Shown here: piece by piece, positions 20,301-27,404 of the stretch
How positions within the stretch are numbered: the first letter of the stretch is position 1
How the letters are laid out: every line of letters starts with the position of its first letter
Source: a bacterium
GTDB taxonomy: Bacteria; 4484-113; JAGGVC01
Assembly: GCA_039961635.1 (NCBI GenBank)
Contig: JABRWB010000058.1
Span: forward strand, 1 to 64,000
Direction of reading: 5' to 3'
Length of the DNA stretch: 64,000 nt
Position numbers and translations under genes: made by a program
Notes under the pieces: generated by a model
Database searches by the model: none
Told to the model about the DNA's origin: nothing
The model's input: only the letters and a program-made list of their open reading frames with translations

Positions 20301-22664
20301 GGCGGCCGAATTTCCGCATCCGGAAATCTTGACCTGATCGGCGATTTTCCTTTGAATGCCGGCATATCCGTGACCGATTTTCAGGCGGGCGTGGTGACCC
20401 CCCTTTTGCCGAAAGTGTCGGAGGCAAAACTTCTTGGAATCGTAAACGGCGATTTGGAAGTATCCGGAACGCTTAAATCGCCCGAGTTCCGGGTAACGGG
20501 TTTGACGATGCGGGACGGGTCGATCCTCGGCCAGCCTCTGGACGAAGCGTTTATAACGCTCAGCTACGCCGGCGATGAAGTCAAAATCGACAATTTCAGC
20601 GTTCAGGCCGGCGAGAGCACTGTTGTCGCGCAGGGCACGATCAACAAAAGCAACTTCAGCGAATCGCAGTTGTCAATCGACGCGTCATTTCTTGACCTTT
20701 CGCTGATAAATCCGTTTCTTCCGGAACGCATACCCGGCGAATTTCGAGGGAGCATTGGAATTAACACAATAGTCAAGTACGGTGATTTCGGGCCGTACAT
20801 GCAGGGTTCTCTGCAAAGCGCGGGCGAGCTGGGATACGCGGACATTTCGCTCATCGGGGCCAGCGGCAATTTTACGGTTCGAGGCGACCGGATAGAGCTT
20901 GCGGACTTTGTTTTCATCAAGGAAAAAGGTTCATCGCTTCACATAGACGGAACGATTCCGCTTCCGAGCGAAGCTTCCGAGGCGATTTCCGAAATCGAAG
21001 TTCCGGGTATTTCCGGTCCTTCCGAACAGGCATCGCCCGGCCGCTTCGACCTGCATATGAGATCCGACGATTTCGAAATTGCGTATCTGACCGCGCTTAT
21101 GCCCAACCTTGACATCAGCTCCGGCGGCACACTGACTGCGGATTTGAAGGTTACCGGATCCCTCAACAATCCTCTGATAGAAGGTGCGGTGCGTGTGTCT
21201 GCGGTCGACGCGGAGTTTTGGGGCGTACGTGGCGAAGGGGAGGCGTACGCGCGCGACCTCAAGTCCGGCCCGGTGATTTCGGCGGGCGAGGTTACGGGAA
21301 CGATATCGCTGAAATACAATCCCAATCTTGATGCGAACACGTTTGAATTCGGCGAATTCAAGGTTTCCGAGACGACCGCGGGCGGCGTCAAAAAGGGCAA
21401 ACCTGCGAAGCCGAAGCCGCTGTCGGCGGCCGGCCAACCGGAGGTGAAAGAGCACACCATAGAAATCGGCGGCGGGGGAACATTCAGGCTGCGTCCATTC
21501 AGGTTGTATCAGCTCGACGTGACCGCGATTCTGAAAAGGTTCGAGAAATTCACTCTGCCTGGCGTTTACCGCGGCCCGCTTGAAGGTTACGCCACTTTCA
21601 CCAAGAGTCTCACCGACATCAACGTGCACGTGGGCGGCTCGATGACGCTTGGCACGGGCGGGGTGTTCACTCTCAAAGCGCCCGATCCCGACAGGACGCC
21701 GGTGTCGCTTCCAATCACGTTGGGAGAGCGCGCCAGTTCGTCCGGCCAGACGACGGCGGAAAACGCTGGTCCAATCGCTCCGCCGCAACGTACGATTTCG
21801 CCTCAAATCCTCAAGCAGCCGCTTAAGCCGTTCGAAGTGTATATCGAAAAGGGAGTGACGGTGCGCTTCCCGCCGCTTGTGGATTTGCGCGCGGAAATCC
21901 AGGGGGCAAAGGACAAGGAAGGCAAAGTCTCGCCGTTGAAAATAAAGGGAGATTGGCCGAACCTTGAGCTTGAAGGCGTGCTGGAAAGCTATAAGGGAAG
22001 TTTGATTCTGCACCGCCACACGTTCCGGATCGTCGAGCCTCCGTTCGAAATAAGGTTCGATCCCAAAAACGTGGACGAATTCGGAGTTCAGTACGCGTAC
22101 GCTAAGGGAAAAGCCGCGGTCGTGCTGCCCGGCGGCGCGGGCGGATCAGGAATGGACGATTTCGACTTGTTTGACAATGACCTGACGATATACGTCAACA
22201 TGGACAATCCGCTTACTTTGAACGCGCTCGGAGATGTGAGGCTCACAAGCGATCCGCCGCTTCCGGACGACGAGATAAAGCGCCGGATGCTCGGAGTGCT
22301 TCCGCCGGAAGGTTCTGTGCAGGGGCTGTCTCCCGAAATCCGCGACGAGCTTTACAATCTTGTAAGCGCAAGGGTGAGCAGGTTGCTCGAGGAAAAGCTG
22401 GACGTGGAGCAGTTCTCGCTGCGGATCGGCGAGCGGCAGGAGCTTTATGTGGACATCGAAAAGGAAATATCGGACAGACTTTCGCTGCTGTACAGCGCGA
22501 CCTACTTCACCAGCGACGGCGAAAACGAAAAGGAGCAATTCGGCTTGAAGTACACATTCCTCAAAAGGCGGCTGTTGAGCGCTTACGTGGAAGCGCTTTA
22601 CGATAACACCGACAGCGGCTTTTACGGAAACGAGTTGAATGTCGTGCTGCGCAGGAAGTTTTAG
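17328..22664 (+). CDS. tamB: TamB/AsmA-like giant translocation or lipid-bridge protein
   Basis: About 1,778 residues: a short cytoplasmic N-terminus, one TM helix (LVLAALVWLAIIAATVFALF), then a very long periplasmic region of repeated beta-strands typical of repeating-beta-groove AsmA/TamB proteins. It ends with the conserved TamB C-terminal (DUF490) domain: DLTIYVNMDNPLTLNALGDVRLTSDPPLPDDEIKRRMLG and the final FGLKYTFLKRRLLSAYVEALYDN. ATG 17328 is preferred. A TTG at 17304 inside mlaD would give an 11-bp overlap and eight more residues. TamB family members are thought to bridge the two membranes and move phospholipids. Tight linkage to mlaEFD suggests joint lipid transport. No BamA/TamA partner gene is in the window. 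Confidence 0.92.
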   Translation: MPVGGKKLQGEPGTYAVRKSGRGRLVLAALVWLAIIAATVFALFRFYLGGMISKLLVKIANDNLNGTVEFERISLNVFTGTARVSDIRIFDIEGGSPVVEVPEVEIDVWPLLGKNFTATIKNARISAVRNPDGSINLLRLLKPREEKREPAWNATIDWYGITIDADDNFGIPPEQLARMRGENGSITKAEKFIALLGLEADKAQTKRFSHSITLERISGALRFKAAGREATARFKGRHGQTDFSGDAFLNLESGRASANLTWGREDFEFIRAYAEQALPVISKLDPRLEIERVQIEYARMSDGTWGAKIDVDLPLASATFYRDTPFALTDSKVTYDTGAKLLEIKNAGARFGEAAASLSGSADFANETLDFQVAIRDFDLSVLPAANAPSGILSGDFKVGGTFSSPMIRGGAKATGVFAAGHAIGSVEADFTASPERAAISRYSVYGGEIAVSGSGIVTNAPSAEFNYVFPPTQISRLERLAGAKKGYVEGLIGSSGRVSYADGSLSVSGNALSPRLIASNVEVEGVRAEFKFDGRSLAIPSLRFDYSAPGGVTIETTARVKAANLSGGKIQVEVESESRLIGLEWAEHHRPPAAAAADLFGIVPETGLAVDPNAPKRGVVIESTDPSRIGMETWWPRKQDGLESGISDGQAEVEEAEIVESVLGILAPPVMKTVAWLREGELAPKERGGKSVPAADGAVPVVKYVGLAVLDPAARGGQPPNITLEGRMTAEGILLRPVDVEIKSEGAAGESWIYATATGKYKDRGFMARAGYRPCLGCDHEFNVYLLYGSSDFAAKGTVDIEKAAVSAKIESTAIQLEDLLDVEGMYGSATLQADLSGAIADPEVNGVLLLDSADYQSPRQSQSLISFSDGRFPFKADASGIKLSDGMFHLGGTSLSLNGSVEKGTMNVVLAGDSFSLGDLTRNAFPEVEISGKGSLSASLTGTTRNPDLHLAYFQSEGEINGVPFSEAELTAEGDLSGIAISKLNLSSKGGRISASGNLDLIGDFPLNAGISVTDFQAGVVTPLLPKVSEAKLLGIVNGDLEVSGTLKSPEFRVTGLTMRDGSILGQPLDEAFITLSYAGDEVKIDNFSVQAGESTVVAQGTINKSNFSESQLSIDASFLDLSLINPFLPERIPGEFRGSIGINTIVKYGDFGPYMQGSLQSAGELGYADISLIGASGNFTVRGDRIELADFVFIKEKGSSLHIDGTIPLPSEASEAISEIEVPGISGPSEQASPGRFDLHMRSDDFEIAYLTALMPNLDISSGGTLTADLKVTGSLNNPLIEGAVRVSAVDAEFWGVRGEGEAYARDLKSGPVISAGEVTGTISLKYNPNLDANTFEFGEFKVSETTAGGVKKGKPAKPKPLSAAGQPEVKEHTIEIGGGGTFRLRPFRLYQLDVTAILKRFEKFTLPGVYRGPLEGYATFTKSLTDINVHVGGSMTLGTGGVFTLKAPDPDRTPVSLPITLGERASSSGQTTAENAGPIAPPQRTISPQILKQPLKPFEVYIEKGVTVRFPPLVDLRAEIQGAKDKEGKVSPLKIKGDWPNLELEGVLESYKGSLILHRHTFRIVEPPFEIRFDPKNVDEFGVQYAYAKGKAAVVLPGGAGGSGMDDFDLFDNDLTIYVNMDNPLTLNALGDVRLTSDPPLPDDEIKRRMLGVLPPEGSVQGLSPEIRDELYNLVSARVSRLLEEKLDVEQFSLRIGERQELYVDIEKEISDRLSLLYSATYFTSDGENEKEQFGLKYTFLKRRLLSAYVEALYDNTDSGFYGNELNVVLRRKF

Positions 22665-22723
22665 TCCGAGCCGCGCGCGCCGGCCGAACGAAGTCGCAAT
22701 CCCTCCGCCCATGCGATTTCGGT

Positions 22724-22729
22724 TACAAT
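22724..22729 (+). promoter_or_regulatory. -10 box (TACAAT) of DUF2993 gene, leaderless
   Basis: TACAAT ends 6 nt before the GTG start at 22736, placing the predicted transcription start on the start codon. It shows the gene can be expressed separately from the mla-tamB operon. Confidence 0.5.
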
Positions 22730-22735
22730 AGTCCC

Positions 22736-23470
22736 GTGACGAATCTTGTTTTAATCATTCTGGTGGCCCTCGTCAAAGCGCTCGGCGGCGGCGGGCTGGT
22801 CGAAAAAGAAGTCGCCAAGGCCGTAGAGCAGGCGCTGGGCGACAAGGTGAAGGGCGTCAATGTCCAAATCTCGGCCGATCCCGCGACGTTCGTCGCCAAG
22901 GGCAAAATCAAGGGCATCGTGTTCATACTGGAGGATTTCGACGTGGATCCGATCGTGATCGAGACGACGAAAATCTCCATAGACGGCCTGAAAATGAACA
23001 CGAAAGACGCGATTCTCGGCAAGGACGCGAAGATCAAGGAAATCGGCCCCGCTTCATGGGAGCTCGTGATCGGAGTCAACCAGTTGACCGCGGCGGTTCG
23101 CGAAAAGGCTCCGTTAATCGAGTCGCCGTATTTCAGGACGGTCGGCAACCAGCTCGAATTCACCGGCAGCTACCGGCTGAACAAGTACATTTCGGTGCCG
23201 TTCAAGGCGCGGGGAAGGCTGCGCGCTGTTTCAGGCAAGCGCGTGATGCTCGACCTGACGCATATGGACGTAAGCGGCCTGGGCATTCCTTCCGGAATAA
23301 AGGGTATGGTCGAGAAGGAAGTGAACCCGCTTCTCGACGTGGACAAGCTGATGGCCGGCAAGCGCGAGGAAATCGCGGCCTACGAGATGACGCTCAACCG
23401 CGAACTGAATCCGTTTATAGATGAAATCACGATCGGGGACGGCAAGATCGTGGGAACCGGAACTATTTAG
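22736..23470 (+). CDS. DUF2993 (LmeA-like) lipid-binding-fold protein
   Basis: 244 residues with a hydrophobic N-terminal segment (LVLIILVALVKAL) that may be a signal or anchor. The body follows the DUF2993 pattern: an N-terminal helix (KEVAKAVEQALGDKVKGVNVQI), alternating strands (VAKGKIKGIVFILEDF), then IDGLKMNTKDAILG and a C-terminal IGDGKIVGTGTI strand. Characterised relatives (LmeA of mycobacteria, cyanobacterial DUF2993 proteins) are envelope or lipid-linked, with a tubular lipid-binding type fold. Placement just after tamB supports an envelope-lipid role (inference). The GTG start is chosen from the adjacent TACAAT. Confidence 0.75.
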   Translation: MTNLVLIILVALVKALGGGGLVEKEVAKAVEQALGDKVKGVNVQISADPATFVAKGKIKGIVFILEDFDVDPIVIETTKISIDGLKMNTKDAILGKDAKIKEIGPASWELVIGVNQLTAAVREKAPLIESPYFRTVGNQLEFTGSYRLNKYISVPFKARGRLRAVSGKRVMLDLTHMDVSGLGIPSGIKGMVEKEVNPLLDVDKLMAGKREEIAAYEMTLNRELNPFIDEITIGDGKIVGTGTI

Positions 23471-23483
23471 ACCGCCTGACGGT

Positions 23484-23735
23484 TTACTTGCCCTTCTTTT
23501 TCAGGACGGCGGCTCTCAACCTTTCTTCAAATTCGTACTCGTCGCGCACGCCCTTGACGTCCGGATTGAGCCACATGCCGAGTTTGACCAATGCGCGCAG
23601 AATTTGAGTCGCGCGCAACGCGGAGCCTTGGGTGAATTTCGCTTCGCGGGCGCATGCGTCCAGCCACGCCATCATGTCTCGCGTGAACGCCGCGGGAATG
23701 CGGTGCATGTCTTCCGTAAGTTTTTTGGCAGGCAT
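23484..23735 (-). CDS. Small basic protein of unknown function
   Basis: 83 residues, rich in Lys, Arg, Ala and Met, mostly helical by appearance (MMAWLDACAREAKFTQGSALRATQILRALVKLGMWL). It ends in a KKKGK tail. No signal peptide, TM segment or known motif was recognised. A nucleic-acid-binding role (for instance a ribbon-helix-helix-like regulator) would fit its composition but is a guess. It is convergent with the DUF2993 gene, with 13 nt between stops. ATG 23735 follows a GGGGTGA Shine-Dalgarno and an extended -10 promoter, which supports it as a real gene. Confidence 0.65.
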   Translation of the reverse strand: MPAKKLTEDMHRIPAAFTRDMMAWLDACAREAKFTQGSALRATQILRALVKLGMWLNPDVKGVRDEYEFEERLRAAVLKKKGK

Positions 23736-23771
23736 AGGTCACCCCTTGTGTTAAAACATTTAAGAGCCGTC

Positions 23772-23780
23772 AGTTTAGCA
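23772..23780 (-). promoter_or_regulatory. Extended -10 promoter (TGCTAAACT) of the 83-residue gene
   Basis: Minus-strand TGC-TAAACT (TAAACT at 23772-23777) is about 36 nt upstream of the ATG at 23735. The leader contains a purine-rich ribosome site just before the start. Confidence 0.5.
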
Positions 23781-23837
23781 TATTTTCAGCCATTTGACCA
23801 CAAGTATCCAAAAATCCGAAAGGCCGCGCCGGTTCGC

Positions 23838-24665
23838 CTATTTCCCGGCGGGATAGAACTTTATCTGCGGAATCAGGAACCGCATGAACGCCGTTTCCTC
23901 CTCCGTTCCTATTTTCGAATAAGTGCGGGTGAGCGTTGAAAAAGTCGAAACTCCGGCGATTTCGCAAGGCGCGCCGTCAGTCAGCCTGATTTTGGAAAAG
24001 TCCAGCGCGCGGCCTTGGGCCGCCATTTCGATCTTGAATTCCTCGAATTTCCGCCGCAGCCGCTCCAGTTTCTCGGCCGCCGAAATCTCCTCGAACGGCG
24101 CTCCCATTTTCTCCGTCAAATCGCGCGCCGGTACTCCTCCGTACACGCGGTTCGGAGGAATGTCATGCGTAACAGCCGCGTTCGACAGCACCAGCGACTT
24201 TGCGCCGATGTTCACCGGCGCGACGGTCACGCCCACGCCCAACCATACGTCGTCGCCCAGAGTGGCCGGCTTGGTTGAATGATATCTGCATCCTTCCACG
24301 GTGTCCCCTCCGGTGAAATGCGTCCAGATGTTGCACTTGGAGGACAAAATGCAGCCGCGCCCGATGTTCAACGGCGCATTGCAATTGAGCACGACGTCCT
24401 GGCCGATCCAGCAGCAATGCCCGATTGAAACCGTCTCGTATCCGTACACCGTGCATGGGCCGTTGATGGTGCACCAGTCCCCGATTTCGATGGATTTCAG
24501 CGCCGCGCGAAAACCCTTTCGCACATGGGTGTGATCGCCGATGACCACCCTTTCGGCGGGATTTCCGTCAAGTCCGCGGATTTTCACGTCCTCGTCCACA
24601 ACAGCGCTTGGAGAAATAATGATCTCTTTCGCAAATATGCCTTCAAGTTTTCTTTCCTCGGTCAC
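23838..24665 (-). CDS. Left-handed beta-helix (hexapeptide-repeat) acyltransferase
   Basis: 275 residues. The central part (~residues 15-190) is a hexapeptide-repeat left-handed beta-helix: IIISPSAVVDEDVKI, VVIGDHTHVRKGFRA, ISIGHCCWIGQDVVL, LNIGRGCILSSKCNI, ATLGDDVWLGVGVTV, VNIGAKSLVLSNAAV, with the closing NRVYGGVPARDL typical of CoA-dependent O/N-acetyltransferases. A helical and mixed C-terminal extension (~195-275) is not part of the usual core. The acceptor sugar is unknown, and no glycan cluster is adjacent. The GTG at 24665 is selected because a TGATACAAT promoter ends 6 nt before it. Confidence 0.82.
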   Translation of the reverse strand: MTEERKLEGIFAKEIIISPSAVVDEDVKIRGLDGNPAERVVIGDHTHVRKGFRAALKSIEIGDWCTINGPCTVYGYETVSIGHCCWIGQDVVLNCNAPLNIGRGCILSSKCNIWTHFTGGDTVEGCRYHSTKPATLGDDVWLGVGVTVAPVNIGAKSLVLSNAAVTHDIPPNRVYGGVPARDLTEKMGAPFEEISAAEKLERLRRKFEEFKIEMAAQGRALDFSKIRLTDGAPCEIAGVSTFSTLTRTYSKIGTEEETAFMRFLIPQIKFYPAGK

Positions 24666-24671
24666 GAAGTG

Positions 24672-24680
24672 ATTGTATCA
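24672..24680 (-). promoter_or_regulatory. Extended -10 promoter (TGATACAAT), leaderless acyltransferase start
   Basis: Minus-strand TGA-TACAAT (TACAAT 24672-24677) ends 6 nt before GTG 24665. No Shine-Dalgarno sequence exists between them. Confidence 0.55.
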
Positions 24681-24830
24681 CCGAATCATTCGTTTGGACA
24701 GCCGCAGGTATTCACCGAATTTCTGCATAGTCGGATTCTCGGCGTGTCGCGCCCGGTCGCGATTTCACTGTTTTCAAACACTTCGGCATGGTATAGAATG
24801 TTGGCTTCATTTTCCATCAGGGAGCACTGC

Positions 24831-25868
24831 TTGGCGAGTATTTTTCTTTGGCCCCAGGGGGCCTTTCTTTTTGCCGCGGCGGCGCGCGATGCCGGGCACG
24901 CGCCCGCGTCAGAGGGACCGGTTTGGCCGGTTTGGGCATGGATCGCCTTTGTCGCGTTCATCCTCGCTATGCTCGCGATCGATCTCGGACTGCTGCACAA
25001 GCGCGCGCATGAAGTAAAACTCAAGGAAGCGCTTACCTGGTGCGCAATCTGGATATCGCTGGCGTTCGCCTTCAATATCCTTGTCTGGGTGCTTCACGGT
25101 CCAACCCAGGCGCTGGAGTTTCTCACCGGTTACGTTATCGAGTACTCGCTTTCAGTCGACAACATTTTCGTATTCATCCTTATATTCAATTACTTTCATG
25201 TGCCGCCGGCGTATCAGCACCGCGTGCTTTTTTGGGGGATTATCGGCGCGCTGACGATGCGCGCCGGCATGATCGCTGCGGGCGTGGCGCTGATTACGGC
25301 GTTTCACTGGATCGTTTACGTTTTCGGCGCGTTTCTTGTGTTTTCCGGAATCAAAATGATTTCCTCCAAGGGCAAGAAGTTCGAGCCGGAAAGGAACCCG
25401 CTGCTGAAAATTATCCGCAGGATCGTCCCGTTGACGGACGGCTTCCGCGGCCAGGCCTTTTTCGTCCGCATCGCCGGCGGAGTCTACTCCACGCCGCTTT
25501 TCATCGTGCTTGTGCTTGTCGAGTTCACCGACCTGGTTTTCGCCCTGGATTCCATTCCCGCGATTCTCGCGATCACCAAAAACGCGTTCATCGTGTTCAC
25601 TTCGAACGTTTTCGCGATTCTCGGACTGCGCTCGCTTTACTTCGCGCTTGCGGGAGTGATGAATATGTTCCGGTACCTGCATTACGGCCTGTCCGCGGTG
25701 TTGATTTTCGTCGGCGTCAAAATGGTTATGAACGGTATCGTAGGCGAAGGATTCATCCCGATTGGAGTATCGCTCGGCGTCGTCGCGGCGCTTATCGCCG
25801 CAAGCGTTCTGGCGTCTATTTACATTCCCGCGAAGCCGACTGAAGGCCACGGCCACGGCTCGGTATAA
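24831..25868 (+). CDS. TerC-family integral membrane protein
   Basis: Polytopic inner-membrane protein of the TerC/Alx family, linked in other bacteria to manganese export or metal loading of exoenzymes. It has about nine hydrophobic segments with the family signatures ALDSIPAILAITKNAFIVFTSNVFAILGLR, YSLSVDNIFVFILIFNYF and LVEFTDLVFALDS, which carry the conserved acidic residues. The frame is open upstream, but TTG 24831 is proposed as the start: it follows an AGGGAG Shine-Dalgarno by 7 nt and a TGGTATAGA -10-like box (24789-24797) that rules out the earlier ATG at 24798. The result is 345 residues with an extra N-terminal hydrophobic stretch. No yybP-ykoY-like leader was recognised. Confidence 0.88.
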   Translation: MASIFLWPQGAFLFAAAARDAGHAPASEGPVWPVWAWIAFVAFILAMLAIDLGLLHKRAHEVKLKEALTWCAIWISLAFAFNILVWVLHGPTQALEFLTGYVIEYSLSVDNIFVFILIFNYFHVPPAYQHRVLFWGIIGALTMRAGMIAAGVALITAFHWIVYVFGAFLVFSGIKMISSKGKKFEPERNPLLKIIRRIVPLTDGFRGQAFFVRIAGGVYSTPLFIVLVLVEFTDLVFALDSIPAILAITKNAFIVFTSNVFAILGLRSLYFALAGVMNMFRYLHYGLSAVLIFVGVKMVMNGIVGEGFIPIGVSLGVVAALIAASVLASIYIPAKPTEGHGHGSV

Positions 25869-25879
25869 CCCTCACGCTG

Positions 25880-25888
25880 TGATAAACT
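25880..25888 (+). promoter_or_regulatory. Extended -10 promoter (TGATAAACT) of maf, leaderless
   Basis: TGA-TAAACT ends 7 nt before the maf GTG at 25896 and begins 12 nt after the terC stop, giving maf its own promoter. Confidence 0.5.
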
Positions 25889-25895
25889 CCGCGCC

Positions 25896-26516
25896 GTGTC
25901 GAAAGGCGTGCTGATACTTGCAAGCACCTCCCCTCGTCGAAAGGCGATTCTGGAATCGCTGGGATTGGAGTTCGAAATCGCCGTACCGGAGGGGCTGGAT
26001 GAAAGCCTTCTTCTGGGCGGCGGCCTCGTCGCCCGGACTGAAATCCAAAGCGAGGAAAAGCTTGTCGAGCGCGTCGAGCGCCTCGCCTCTCTCAAGGCCT
26101 ATTCGGTCGCCAATCTCAATCCGGCGCGGCTTGTGCTTGGAGCGGATACGATAGTCGCGATCGACAGCGTGGTGCTGGGAAAGCCGTCCGACGCGGACGC
26201 GGCTTTTGAAATGCTTAGGATGCTTTCGGGACGCACGCATTTCGTATACACGTCGCTTGCACTGGTCAATATCGCGGAGGGGTTGGAAATAACCGCGACG
26301 GAAAAAACCGCGGTCACGTTCAATTCCCTTTCGGAATCACGCATAAGAAAGTACGTGGAAATTGACGCGCCGTACGACAAGGCGGGCGGCTATGCGATCC
26401 AGGGGATCGGCTCGCTGCTTGTCAGGCGGATAAGCGGCTGCTATTGGAATGTGGTGGGGCTTCCGGTGGGGTTGCTTGACCGGATGCTGTTGCAGGTCGG
26501 AATCAACTTATTGTAG
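25896..26516 (+). CDS. maf: Maf family nucleotide pyrophosphatase
   Basis: House-cleaning nucleoside triphosphate pyrophosphatase acting on modified or non-canonical nucleotides; some members are linked to septum formation. The 206-residue protein shows LILASTSPRRKAILESLG (residues ~5-22), VLGADTIVAIDSVVLGKP, AFEMLRMLSGRTHFVYTSLAL, and the C-terminal PYDKAGGYAIQGIG...GCYWNVVGLPVGLL. The ADT, KAGGYA and NVVGLP signatures are intact. The GTG start is placed by the promoter and by the short lead before the STSPRR motif. Confidence 0.95.
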   Translation: MSKGVLILASTSPRRKAILESLGLEFEIAVPEGLDESLLLGGGLVARTEIQSEEKLVERVERLASLKAYSVANLNPARLVLGADTIVAIDSVVLGKPSDADAAFEMLRMLSGRTHFVYTSLALVNIAEGLEITATEKTAVTFNSLSESRIRKYVEIDAPYDKAGGYAIQGIGSLLVRRISGCYWNVVGLPVGLLDRMLLQVGINLL

Positions 26517-26521
26517 AAATC

Positions 26522-27334
26522 ATGCTGGAAAGAAGCGAAACGAAGGGGCATCGCGAATCACCTGTGCGCCCGTTCCTGCGGAGGTTCGTCGCCAGCTGGC
26601 GGGCGCGCCATTTGGTGCTTACGATTTTCGCATTCGTCGTTTTCATTCTTCCCGGCCCGGTTATATTGGCGATTCTGTTCGCTTTCGTTCGCCGCGGCGA
26701 GAATCCCATCGATTCGTTGGTTTACATGATGCCCATGCTGTTTTTGGCCGCGATGTTTCCGCTGTCGCTTTCATTTTGGGTTGTTGCGGTGTTTCTGTTT
26801 TGGCTCGTTTTCTGTCTTCCTGCGGGGATAATGCTCATTACCGCGCCGCGGTTCCTTGCTCCCGTCGCTCTCGGCCTCATTGAGCGGCTCGACCTTAATT
26901 ACCTGATTTTCGTTCCGATACTGGACGACGACTTCACGCGCAGCCGGTTCATGGAGGCGGTCGCGGGCGCGCCGGTTTCGGACGAGCGGATAAACCGCTC
27001 GCTTTTCGACCGGATCTGGTGGATGTCTTCCCAGATGCGTCCCGATTACCTGCTTGGGGGCATTCCGGGATACCTTGCGTCGCGCTGGCCCGAACTTCCC
27101 AAATCGCTCACAAACGCCGGGCTGCCCGTCAGCCGCCTAGGTTCCTTGGTTCTTCGACAGTGGTACCTGTACCTTTCCCAGGCGATAGCGTGGTTTTCAT
27201 GCTGCAACAGCTGCTGCTGCGCGTACGTTTTGATTCCCGCGCTAATGTATCGCTTGGCGATAACCGTGCATTCGCTTGCATATTCGGCCGCGTACTGCAA
27301 GCTGCTGGTTGACGACTGGCCGTGGCGGATCTGA
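26522..27334 (+). CDS. Multi-pass membrane protein of unknown function
   Basis: 270 residues, beginning 5 nt after maf and so probably co-transcribed. Hydrophobic segments are at ~30-55 (LTIFAFVVFILPGPVILAILFAFV), ~66-85, ~87-110 (WVVAVFLFWLVFCLPAGIMLI) and possibly ~215-255. The last includes an unusual cysteine cluster, SCCNSCCCAY. The central soluble stretch (~125-200) has Asp/Arg-rich turns (DDDFTRSRF). No family was recognised. The cysteine cluster could bind metal or be lipid-modified, but this is only a suggestion. Confidence 0.7.
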   Translation: MLERSETKGHRESPVRPFLRRFVASWRARHLVLTIFAFVVFILPGPVILAILFAFVRRGENPIDSLVYMMPMLFLAAMFPLSLSFWVVAVFLFWLVFCLPAGIMLITAPRFLAPVALGLIERLDLNYLIFVPILDDDFTRSRFMEAVAGAPVSDERINRSLFDRIWWMSSQMRPDYLLGGIPGYLASRWPELPKSLTNAGLPVSRLGSLVLRQWYLYLSQAIAWFSCCNSCCCAYVLIPALMYRLAITVHSLAYSAAYCKLLVDDWPWRI

Positions 27335-27404
27335 AATGCGAAGTGGATATCGGACGAATTAACCGTCCGCTCGCGCCGCTTTGCAGAAAAACGTTATGCT
27401 CCCG

